NCBI RefSeq assembly: GCF_028554725.1
Contig: NC_071671.1
Coordinates: 61,429,001-61,493,000 of the forward strand
DNA: 64,000 nucleotides
From: Zeugodacus cucurbitae
Lineage: Eukaryota; Arthropoda; Insecta; Diptera; Tephritidae
Direction: 5' to 3'
Shown: positions 14,103 through 24,240 of the stretch, one piece after another
Position numbering within the stretch: the stretch's first letter is position 1
Layout: every line of letters starts with the position of its first letter
Translations under genes and position numbers: made by a program
Notes under the pieces: model-generated
Database searches by the model: none
Seen by the model: only the letters and a program-made list of their open reading frames with translations
Told to the model about the DNA's origin: nothing

Positions 14103-14885
14103 ATGATTGCTAAGGCGCTAATAAAAATAGCTTGTTTGTTGGTACTATGGTCAGCGGCAGAAGGATTCACTTCGCAGGAGGTGAAATGTCACGGTATTTT
14201 TAATATTGCATACATTTGCACTGGAACACACATCTAACAGCTATTATTATTACTTGATAGTTTGTAAGGCGACGGTACAAGAATTGGAGAATGCTATTGC
14301 TAAAGAAGATCCACATAAAACTGTTGACGTTAGCGGATTTCGACTTGATGCCAATGGAAATTCTATAAGTAAATCTGTTAAACTTGTTAAATCGGAGATG
14401 TATTTGACTGAGTTGATGGAAAAAATTTGTAAGTAGTGCAACCTCATCAACCATATTAATAAACCGGTTCGTAGAAAAGAAAATAATAAAAATTATCAAA
14501 CATACTTGCAGGTGATAAAATGGAGGACTATGTTAAAGCCACATATAAAAGTAATGGCAAGTTCACACTTCTAAAGATGATTGTCAACGACAAGATGAAT
14601 CCCGAGTCCTCCCTTGTGGATTTTGTTCAAGACGGTGATTTAAATAAAAGCCTTGGTCACTATGTAAGTTTTGCTGTTTTAATTAATTGTGCAACAATTA
14701 ATGGCTAAATTTTTAATTAGTGTTTGGAGATACTCGATGACCACGAAGAAATTTTTATAAAAGCCTTCCAAGCTCCAACTCTAAGCGACGATTTGGACTC
14801 TCAAATTTGCGGAGCACAAGCAAATTATTGTCCTTTCAGTCCCATTCAAGAGGAGTATGACTTTGATGAAAGGGATGAATTGTGA
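14103..14885 (+). CDS. sel: Canopy/seele-type ER saposin-like protein
   Basis: Four exons, 14103-14193, 14261-14428, 14512-14663 and 14721-14885, encode 191 residues; all introns are short and GT-AG. The first 22 or so residues form a signal peptide (MIAKALIKIACLLVLWSAAEG). The mature part has the saposin-like cysteine pattern of the Canopy family: CHVCKATV near the start, an EKICDKM motif mid-protein, CLEILDD after the third intron, and CGAQANYC near the end. The tail is RDEL, a KDEL-type ER retrieval signal. Canopy proteins are ER-resident folding helpers. Drosophila seele assists secretion of Spaetzle-processing factors in embryonic patterning, a role known for the family and not shown here. 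It lies convergent with a COX7C paralogue only 130 bp away, so their 3'UTRs probably touch. Symbol given by similarity; another Canopy paralogue is possible. Confidence 0.85.
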
Positions 14886-14944
14886 TAACCAGCTATGTAG
14901 TTGAATTTACTAGTTAACATTTGTTTTTTTTTTAATACAACATA

Positions 14945-14950
14945 TTTATT
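14945..14950 (-). terminator. Poly(A) signal of the COX7C paralogue
   Basis: TTTATT on the plus strand, that is AATAAA on the minus strand, 65 nt past the stop of the gene at 15015-15295. It lies about 60 bp past the stop of the convergent plus-strand seele gene. Confidence 0.6.
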
Positions 14951-15014
14951 TTATAAAAACACGATGTGTTCTTCATTCATAACAATTTAAATTAACAATA
15001 ATTGAATTCCACCA

Positions 15015-15295
15015 CTATTTGCCCTTCAGCATAGACCACATAACTACGAGCCATGGAGCGCCCAAACCAATGCCGAAAAATAGTGTCATGATCATAGTTA
15101 TTTTGACTTTTCCAGCACTCAAGTTGAATGGTAGATTCTTTGAAAAAATGTATAGAATTAATTTTGTACTTTACAGTCGAAATTACCACATACTTCACCC
15201 GGACAACCGGGTCTGCCATGTCCGCCTCCTTGCCGTGCAATTGTAGTTGAAAATTGACGTACTCTATGAGTAAACATGCCTAACCGTCCAATCAT
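15015..15295 (-). CDS. COX7CL: COX7C paralogue (cytochrome c oxidase subunit 7C-like)
   Basis: Two exons on the minus strand, 15194-15295 and 15015-15137, separated by a 56-nt GT-AG intron, encode 74 residues. Exon 1 gives a basic mitochondrial leader starting MIGRLGMFTHRVRQFS and ending CPGE. Exon 2 starts NLPFNLSAGK and continues with one membrane segment, MIMTLFFGIGLGAPWLVV. The NLPF entry, the FFGxGLxAP core and the intron placed exactly after GE all match the neighbouring COX7C gene. COX7C is a single-pass inner-membrane subunit of complex IV. The leader is longer and the matrix/membrane part has diverged much more than in the neighbour, as is typical of a secondary copy. Drosophila also has a COX7C-like copy. 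Testis-biased use is plausible for such duplicates but is inference. No single frame covers more than a fragment of it, so it is easily missed. Confidence 0.85.
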
Positions 15296-16002
15296 ATTTC
15301 TATAGGTTCAATCAAATGTTTGGTCAGTTGAATTATTAATATTTTTGAACGTTTCAAATTCTTGAAAATATTTTTTGTGTATGACAATTTTGTTTAACAG
15401 ATATGTCAAAGAATACTTTCTTAATAAAAAAAATCTTTCAAAACTAGGTAGATTTTGCGAAATTGCGTGTAAATATTTATTGCATTTATATTTTACATTT
15501 CGCTAATTATTATTTTACGGGCAACGTACTTAGATTAGATTTTAAGTACCAATAATTCATATTTTTTTGAACTTCAGCTCCAATGATTCATGCTTGAAAT
15601 TAAATACGGTTATTAAACTCAGAGTTCATACCACTCTAACCGGTCAACTATGTATATATACTTCAAATTGTTTTTTATGAAGTCTGCTTCATTATTTACA
15701 ACAGAACTTGCAATATCTTATTAATTAAAGAATTAAGACGTTTTTGTATGATATATACTTTTTATTGGTGAAAACAGTTTCACTTTTATCTTAATCATAC
15801 ATAACACACTTTTAATTTGTTAGTCATAGCTTCAGAAGTTTTCCAGCCAGAACTCCACCATTTATGATTACAAAGTTGGATCTGCAAGTAGAGATTAGCA
15901 GAACTAAATTTAGCACTTTTTTGTCAAAATATGGCAAAGGTAATTTCATTTCAAAAGCGATAGGGCACAATACAATAGTTCAAAACTCACTAACCTTACA
16001 TT
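15296..16002 (-). other. Spacer with COX7C 3'UTR and possible 3'UTR intron
   Basis: A+T-rich spacer between the two COX7C copies. Just past the COX7C stop (16003-16005) there is a GTAAGG donor read on the minus strand, and a TCTACTTGCAG acceptor lies near 15884. This suggests a short intron inside the 3'UTR. An AATAAA on the minus strand lies at 15766-15761. Nothing else was recognised. Confidence 0.45.
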
Positions 16003-16305
16003 TTACTTCTTCAACAATTGATGTCTGACGACCAAGAATGGAGCAGCCAATCCAGAACCGAAGAACAGAATGAAGTAAGCGGTCAACTTGTAGCGGTTAT
16101 TCAGACCAAAAGGTAAGTTCTTCAATACAAAATATCAATAATAAAAATCAGAAATTATGTTGACTTATGTAACAATGTGACTATTGGAAAAGGTGTTATA
16201 TTCCTTAAAGAAACCACTTACCTCTCCGGGAATACCGCCATGGCTGTGGTGTCTGACCAAACTCTGGGTAATATTACGAGCCAAAAGACCTGTGCGACCC
16301 AACAT
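16003..16305 (-). CDS. COX7C: Cytochrome c oxidase subunit 7C
   Basis: Two exons, 16222-16305 and 16003-16119, encode 66 residues, the usual length of the family precursor. The leader MLGRTGLLARNITQSLVRHH is a basic amphipathic mitochondrial presequence; exon 1 ends GGIPGE. Exon 2 starts NLPFGLNNRYKLTAYF and runs through the single membrane span FILFFGSGLAAPFLVV to a short basic tail. This is the nuclear-encoded accessory subunit of complex IV in the inner mitochondrial membrane. The gene is divergent from Mccc2 with about 0.5 kb between start codons. It is the more conserved of the two tandem COX7C copies and so probably the housekeeping one. Confidence 0.93.
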
Positions 16306-16813
16306 TTTGATTTTAATTTGTAATAAAATTGATTTTGTCCAAATGGGAGAAATAACTGCAGATTCCAACTTGACGTTAAGAACTTCACAAATACAGAAAA
16401 AAGAACTGACGAAAAGAAACGTCAAAAATTATACAGAGTTGTAAAAAATGAACAAGGCGAATTCAACAAATTACCATTTCACAAATTATATATATTAAAT
16501 AAATATACCTTATTTTATTATGTGTTTCAATCGTTTTTAATATTAATATATTAATAATTTAAGTTAATAGAAGATATTTTAGATAATTATATGGAATAAA
16601 GAAAATGCTTAAAAGTCAATGCATAAAAAATTGTTATGTATCGATCACCGATCGACAAACAACAGCTGTTTTGTTATCAATCCTGTGGCGGGTGATGTAA
16701 CTTCGTCTACACAAAACCATATTGTTGTCCATTAGTCCACTAAATAGTGCAAGTGATCGTGTCCCTTTGTATAGTTTTTACCATCATTTCGTTATTGTAA
16801 TTAGCGTGCAATT
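16306..16813. promoter_or_regulatory. Divergent COX7C / Mccc2 promoter region
   Basis: 508 bp separate the two start codons. Near the Mccc2 side are TATCGATC at 16639-16646, one base from the DRE consensus TATCGATA, and a perfect AACAGCTGTT palindrome at 16661-16670, which matches the E-box-like motif 5 of fly housekeeping core promoters. No TATA box is convincing. Assignment as a shared housekeeping promoter is inference from layout and these motifs. Confidence 0.55.
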
Positions 16814-18769
16814 ATGTTAAAGTTAGTAAGCGTGTTTAGATGCCCATTAATACAACAAATACCTCGTTACTCAGCCCGGCTTCTGCATGTTGGCGATGCT
16901 GATGTTTTGCAAAGCTCCATTGATAAGAATGCTGACGAGTTTAAGGTTTAATTAAATAAGTGAATACGTGTATTATGTATTCTAAAATAAATAATTACAG
17001 GAAAATGTTGTTGAAATGACTAATTTAGTAAATCAACTGTATGATATTACTCAAGAAGTTCTGACTGGTGGTGGAACTACAGCAATCGAGCGACATACTT
17101 CACGAGGCAAACTTTTACCTAGGGAACGTATCAATTTGTTGCTAGATAAAGGTTCATCATTTTTAGAGCTAAGCACTTTGGCGGGATATGAACTATATGG
17201 AAAGGAGGTTGTAAATTCAGGTGGTATTGTTACTGGCGTTGGTAGAATATGTGGGTATGTATTAGTAATATATAGACATATATATGTCTATATAAATTTA
17301 ATGGATTCTAAAAATATTCATATTTTCAGAACTGAATGCGTTGTGGTTGCTAATGATGCTACAGTTAAAGGAGGTTCGTACTATCCGATCACCGTGAAAA
17401 AGCATTTACGAGCACAGGAGATTGCACAAGAAAATCGCTTGCCGTGTGTCTACTTAGTAGATTCTGGAGGTGCTAACTTACCACGTCAGGCAGAAGTTTT
17501 TCCTGACAAGTTACATTTTGGACGAATTTTTTATAACCAAGCAAACATGTCAGCATTAGGTATACCTCAGATTGCAGTTGTGATGGGAAGTTGTACGGCC
17601 GGAGGCGCCTATGTACCGGCCATGGCCGATGAAAGCATTATTGTTAAAAAACAAGGTACCATATTTTTAGCTGGGCCTCCTTTGGTGAAAGCTGCTACAG
17701 GTGAAGAAGTTTCCGCTGAAGACTTAGGTGGCGCAGATTTACACTGCAAAACTTCTGGTGTAACCGATCATTATGCGGTAGATGATGAGCATGCACTTTA
17801 TTTAGCCAGGCAGGTTGTTCGTAATTTAAACTTACCTTCAACAAACAGCTACAACGAACAGTTGTTATACTCAAGTCAAAAGGCGAATAGAACAGTCAAT
17901 GCTAAAGATATTGAAACGATTGAAGAGCCAAAATATGACCAAAATGATTTGTATGGAATTGTAGGAACCACCTTGACCAAAAGTTTTGATGTGCGTGAAG
18001 TCATAGCACGAATAGTGGACGGCAGTCGTTTTACGGAGTTTAAAAAACTATATGGTGAAACATTGGTATGTGGATTTGCCAAGCTATACGGTCATACAGT
18101 AGGAATAATTGGAAACAATGGTGTACTATTTTCGGAAAGTGCTTTAAAAGGTGCGCATTTTATTCAATTATGCGCACAGAGGAATATACCACTAGTATTT
18201 TTGCAGAACATTACTGGTAAGATGCCTAATACCAAATGCCAATAATGATCATTTAAAATCGAAAAATTTTTGTCTAATATTTTTTTCGAAAAGGTTTCAT
18301 GGTAGGCCGTGATGCCGAGGCCAATGGAATTGCAAAGAATGGTGCAAAAATGGTTACAGCCGTGGCCTGTGCAAATGTACCTAAATTTACCGTTATCATC
18401 GGAGGGTCTTATGGTGCTGGAAACTACGGAATGTGTGGTCGTGCATACTCACCCCGTTTTCTCTACATGTGGCCGAATTCCCGAATTTCCGTGATGGGTG
18501 GCACTCAAGCAGCCAATGTTCTGGCACAAATAACGGCCGATCAACGTAAACGTGCTGGAAAAGATTTTACCGAAGAAGAGGCCAACAAATTGAAGGCCCC
18601 TATCATCGAAACGTTTGAAAAGGAGGGTTCACCGTATTATAGTACAGCTCGTTTATGGGATGATGGCATAATTGATCCGGCGAATACACGTCAAGTGCTG
18701 GGTCTAAGTTTGAAAGCGGCTTTGAACAACGCTGGTCAATCTACACGTTTCGGTGTATTCCGCATGTAA
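16814..18769 (+). CDS. Mccc2: Methylcrotonoyl-CoA carboxylase beta subunit
   Basis: Four exons, 16814-16945, 17001-17254, 17330-18216 and 18294-18769, encode 582 residues, matching the family. The first exon gives a basic mitochondrial leader (MLKLVSVFRCPLIQQIPRYS). The carboxyltransferase fold follows, with the N-half motif GSCTAGGAYVPAM and the C-half motif GGSYGAGNYGMCGRAYSP; these glycine-rich loops bind the acyl-CoA and biotin. The enzyme carboxylates 3-methylcrotonyl-CoA in mitochondrial leucine breakdown, together with a biotin-bearing alpha subunit that is not in this window. The first intron has a weak donor, AAG|GTTTAA, but the join EFK|ENVVEM keeps frame and family sequence. No defects were seen. 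Confidence 0.95.
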
Positions 18770-21700
18770 AATAATGAAGTGGATATGTGGACACTATTGC
18801 ATTTATTTGTAGGTACAATTTGTATCGTGTTGAGAATAGTCTTATTGGAAATTGTTGCATTTATTAAAATTAAGATATATATTTTTTAACAGTTTTTAAA
18901 CAATTATTATGGATTTACAAGTAACATAATGTGAAATGGTTATATCGATGTAATATTTTTGGTACTAATATACATGACAACTTTGCACTTGAAAAATGTT
19001 TAAAAGATTTTCTTAAATAAGATTGTTTTTTTTATTTAAAACTCGTATCTTTCTAAAAATTATATTAGATGTCAACGTTTGCAGTATTACTAGTTCGTGA
19101 TACACACTTAAATTATATTTAAGTATAAATACGTTTATAAATATAAAATATTAATTCTATAGAGTCAGAAGAGATACAAATTTAATTTAAATAGATAAAG
19201 AAATAGTTTAAAAATTGATATAAAAGTTGCTATAATAATATTTATTTAGGCAAAATATGGCAACACATTGTTTGAAATGGCAACCACTTTACTAGTCGTT
19301 ACAATTAAATATTCACCACACCTATTCGCTGCATTTGCGCAATTCGAAAATATCCGCTCGTTGCTTCAAAGGGAACGATTTCGAGAAGATAGTTTGTTCG
19401 CATTTTCTGTGTTGGTCACACGCGTTATTTAAATCGCGTTTTGGCAGTGTAAACCGCTTACATACTTGTATTAAATCAATTGATATTTCCTGCTTTGGGA
19501 AGCTATCAAAGCACAGCCGCTGCGGAATCGAAAAATCGGCAAGTGTAAAAGGTATAACGCCGAACGCCAAACTTGAACAATTGGGAATTTTCCGAACGTT
19601 GCGTTTTCAATCAAAATTAAGTTGAAAATACAAATAGTCACTGAAATTATTGTGGAAGATTGTGTTGAAAAAGAATAAGAGAGAGAAAAGGAATTTCAGG
19701 TTGTGTGTAAAAGTTAAGAATTTTGAAGGGGAAAAGCAAGGAATAAGCAGGAGTGGTGGGGAAGTTTGTTGCTAGAAGTTGGGGGTAAACGCGAGGAAGA
19801 TAGAGAGAAAACGAAAAATCTGCGAAAATTCCGCTTGTAGAAGAAGGTGAGTGTGTATGTGTTTGTAATGTTGCGCTCGTCAAAGCGATGGATGCGTTTT
19901 GGATGAACGAATGTATTTCCGTGGATGAGCGAATGCGAAAATACAATGTGTTCTGTTGGCTGAAGGAGCGGCAAATGCGAGTGAAAAAGAGAGCGCAAAT
20001 GCATGGTAATTTTTCGAAGTGCAAAATTTAAAAGAAAGAAATCACTAAAAAGTAACAAGAGAAAATAAAGGATGAAGATAATGAGTATGATGATTAATGC
20101 TTTGCATGAAGAAGTAAAATTGACTAGCAACTATAATGGTGATGCCGATTACTGTAAAGATACAATTAAACTAAAGAGAATACCGATTTTGAAACAAATG
20201 AACAATATTTAATATAGAATAGTGTGTGCATTGATGGATTGAGTTGTGGTTTAACATAAAATAGAGCTATATAAGTGTTACCAGAGTACTACTGCATAGG
20301 TGAAGATTAATTCTTGCATTATCTCAAAAGTTTATCACTTATGCAGTCAAATTGGACCACATACTTCACAAAGTTATTGTGGAAAGTTATACGTGAGTGT
20401 GTTGGATCCCACTAAAAGCTTGCATATTTTCGATTCATTATTACATTTCCAGTCACAATTCTTATTCTTTTTAATTAGTGAAATTAATGAAATAAATTGC
20501 ACATGCACTTCAAATTCTAAGCTGATAATATATGCGTGACTGCTATCAACACCTGCTTGTCCAATAGCCACTCCCTTGCCAAAAGATCTGCTGAGTACGA
20601 AAGATGGGCAATGCAATGAGTAATCTTAGATTACTGGGAATGTTGAACAAATATTTATTGAGTCAGCAAAAGTAATTTCAGTTAGGTTTTCGCTTTATCG
20701 GTTCGTATATTTCATATATAAATTTGCAATATTTTCAATACTTGTGTATTACGTCATCAGTTCATGAACTAAATTCCATTCGCACACTTTATGAATATCT
20801 AGTTTGTAACAATGTGCATATGTACATCAAAGTTGATCGGCATGTTTATAGCCGGTCTTGAGTTGAAATGCAGCCGCCTACTTAACTTTTTAAAGTAGTC
20901 TCAGTTTTTTTCCGCCTAGGTCGGTTCACACACAAAGCTTTATTAGTTGATTTTTCGCATTATCTGAAACTTGATTTTTAATGCGCAAAGGAGTCGATAT
21001 GAAAATATACATATCTTAATGTTAGTGGTCAATGCCAATGATAACTATTGCTCACGGATCGCTCAGTGTGCTTATGGTCAGCTAGCCGGTAAATGCATAT
21101 TTTGTTTATAGAGAAACATTTTTAAACATTCATATGAAGTTGGCTATATACATAAGTTCTAATTAACACAAGAATTGGTGTAATTATTAGCAGTTTTGCA
21201 TAAAAATATAGAATTTAATGTTATCGCCTTCTACCATTACTCTTGGTCTACCTTTCGTAGAGTATTTGACACATTTTTGACATTTTGCCGTTACCCACGC
21301 ATTTGCAAAACCAGTTACACATTTAAAATATCTGCCTTATATTGGATTCGTATGTGTGAGTACGTAGTATTTGATGCTGCCATATGAATGTTCATTTCAA
21401 AATTTTGCTGATATCCTACATAAATATGAAATCAGTGCGCAAAACTTCTTGCATGGAGTTTAAAAACAAATACAAACGAATTCTTTTATTATAATTGTTA
21501 TAAAAAATATTTTAATGACAATTTCCGAGATCTTTTGACCGGCAAAATGTACTACTTCACTTATACGTCTGACAAGTCAATAGCCACCATGTCCGCTTGC
21601 CTCAGTTTGACGACTACTTAATCAATGCTTCGCTTGATATAGGAAAGTTCATATGTATATACAGCTGTAGATTCAATGTGGGGGGCAATATACTCATGAC

Positions 21701-22988
21701 CACCGGCTAGCAGACGACCAAGTACCCTAGTTGAGGTCGTTACACTCTTACTTATTGCGATTAAGTTACATTTATTTATCTAAGACCAACAGAACAGAAT
21801 GATTATTTTGTAAATACATTGTTCATTAATTTATTTGAAATAATTCAGATCAACTCTTCCAATAATTTGGTCAAAATACTAATTAAGAAACAAAAACCCG
21901 GATTGATAGTATCTCAAGATTTTCACTGCAGAAACGGTGACTTTCAGAAAGTGAGAAATAAAAAAATCGGTAGTATTGTATGTTTTGTTTTTAGAAATTG
22001 TGTTGAACAGTACAATCAAAGATCAATGTATTGATTAATTATTTGACATTGGCATACAATTCGTTTTTATCCGCTTTCTCTACTTCTTTTTAATGCTAAC
22101 CTGTTTTAGAATATTCCAGCATTGGTGTAGTTTATAATTTATGTGTGTATGTGCATACTTTTCCAGCAGTATTCAATGCCCAACATATGGTTTGGTAATA
22201 AAGTGTCTGGCGAATTCTTTTACATGCAAGCAACGAATATAGAAATAGCTGGTTTATTTATATATATATTTTTATATTAAATATGGTGCGTGTGGGGTTT
22301 TTTCATAAATGTCCTATTGATTTTATTAATATACTATATCTTTACGAAACTCCAACAATATTTACGCATATTGTACATATATAAAAGACATGTATACCCA
22401 TCTTCCTAAATTTATTTGTAGTTTACTAGTACGAATATTACAAAGTTTACTCAATTCAAATGATTCACCTAAAGGGACACCTGCTAATCATAAATCGCAT
22501 TTTAATAGTGCACTTTTCTAGCTTCTGAATGTCATTTGTGTCTATTAACTAATGTTTGCCAAGCACAGAGTTATGCTTTCAGTTATTTACCGACTTCTAA
22601 TTAGATACAAAGCAATGCAACTACTTTATTTTGTGTATAAATTTTCTATTTGTGTTATTTTTAAATACCTACCACCGTCCACTTCCTATTTGCCCATTCA
22701 GGTTCTTCCTCATTCCAAAATGTCAGCGTGCAATCGGTTTGTTTTGCGTAGGTTTGCCGGTCGCTCGGCCTAGCCTCGAGTTGGCTGACGGACGGTAAAG
22801 TTCATTGTTCGCTTGATATTGCTCGTGAAAGTGCTGACGCATACTTCGGGTTGTTGGTGATGTGCTCATTTTGTTGTTGTGTCTATTTATGTTGTTAGAT
22901 TTGTTGAGGAAAAAACGCCGAACGTTGCACGTTGCCCACTGCATACGCAGACAACTTTAGGAGAATTCGGTTTGCCAGCGACATGTGT

Positions 22989-23012
22989 TGCTGTGCTGTG
23001 CTGTGCTGTGCT
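22989..23012. repeat. CTGTG tandem microrepeat
   Basis: About five units of CTGTG inside the G+C-richer patch upstream of Eb1. It is a simple repeat with no assigned role. Confidence 0.7.
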
Positions 23013-24189
23013 ACACGTATGGAGTATACAGCATTAAACATTCTCAAGCAATGCGCCCAATCGTTCAACGTACAGCAACTGTTGCTTCTACACACATACA
23101 TACCTATCTACATGCATGCATGCAACTGCTGTGTATCAACCACTGCATTTCTAAATCTTAAAATTAAATATTTTACCATTTGTCTTGTCTTTTGATGCTT
23201 TCTTCGTCTGCGTTTAAAATAGACGAGTGCAACAAAGTGCACGTAGCATGTCATTGCAACAAATATTTTATTGTCGTTCAAGCACAGAAGTTTGTGAGTC
23301 GGAGCGTTGTTCTTATAAATATAAATTTAATAATTAAAAGCGACTGCAAATGTTTAATAAACACGTTAATAATTGTATACACATGTATATATAAGTATTT
23401 ATACTATACGAGTATTGCTGGAGCTGGAATCGCTGGCATGCAACCAAATTTAGTTAAATTGTTTTTAAACATTGAGTTTCAGTTTCGTTGAGCATCTGTT
23501 GCTCGGTTTTGCTGTGCGCCAAAATAAGATGAGTTCATAGTACGCACGCGCAAGTTATGCTTCACTTATCAACTTAACAATTAAATTAAATGTAGCAGCA
23601 ATTAGTAGCGTTAGCAGTACACAATTTTTTATATAAATATATATGTACATATATGCATATGTTGGCGCCATCAGCGTCTTCAATCTTAAACAAAAAAAAA
23701 AAAAAAAAAACAAATTGTAAAATGAAATATAAAATGAAATAAATAACAAATCGTTTACAAATAACGTTGATGTAGATCTTTAATATGGCGATAATATAAA
23801 TTAGTTCAACTATTCGCTCTGCTTCGCTTCATGCAAAAAAGTCAACTGCAACTTAAATCCACAGTTTGCCTTCAGTTGCGGTTTTGGGCCTGGCTTCTTT
23901 TTCACCAATATTCCATAATATATACATATATACATCTGTATATATACATGTATATGTACAGATATACATACATACACACATACTTATGTTTTATTTTTGT
24001 TTCATACGAATTACAGCAGTGATTGTTAGGGAGTGAGAGCAAGACGTCAACGGAAAGCAGATTAAGTGAAAGAACAGCACATCAGCCAGTTGGTGGTCTA
24101 TACATCAGTCAGTTAGTAGTCATAAGGACAGAGAAGAGCGGACAAGACAATTAGTAGTAGCCGGCTATTGAGTGTGCAGTAAAGCAGAA

Positions 24190-24209
24190 ATAAATAAATA
24201 AATAAATAA
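24190..24209. repeat. ATAA tandem microsatellite in Eb1 leader
   Basis: About five copies of a 4-bp unit (ATAA/AAAT register) lie 30 bp upstream of the Eb1 start codon, inside the presumed leader exon. The leader would be unstructured there. Confidence 0.7.
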
Positions 24210-24240
24210 GGAAAGTAATAATTGTACCACCAATACAAAA

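Larger units (their letters stand above)
18770..24240 (+). other. Intergenic sequence and Eb1 leader region
   Basis: No coding gene was recognised. A G+C-richer patch begins near 19320, followed by strongly purine-rich plus-strand sequence, and a good donor GAAGAAG|GTGAGT lies at 19847. This looks like an untranslated first exon of Eb1. A second leader exon probably starts after the acceptor ending at 24016 and runs to the ATG at 24241. The long minus-strand ORFs at 19647-20130 are shadows of the purine bias. A second G+C-richer patch at 22720-22990 could be another promoter. Confidence 0.45.

Noticed and set aside
17240..17330. Reading the Mccc2 frame straight through 17255-17329
   Set aside because: This would insert residues absent from the family. 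GTATGT at 17255 and TTTTCAG at 17323-17329 remove it cleanly and restore RICGTECVVVAND.
19647..20130. Two overlapping minus-strand ORFs of 125 and 138 codons
   Set aside because: The plus strand is purine-rich here (probable Eb1 leader), so its complement lacks stops. No start context, splice sites or family similarity support a gene.
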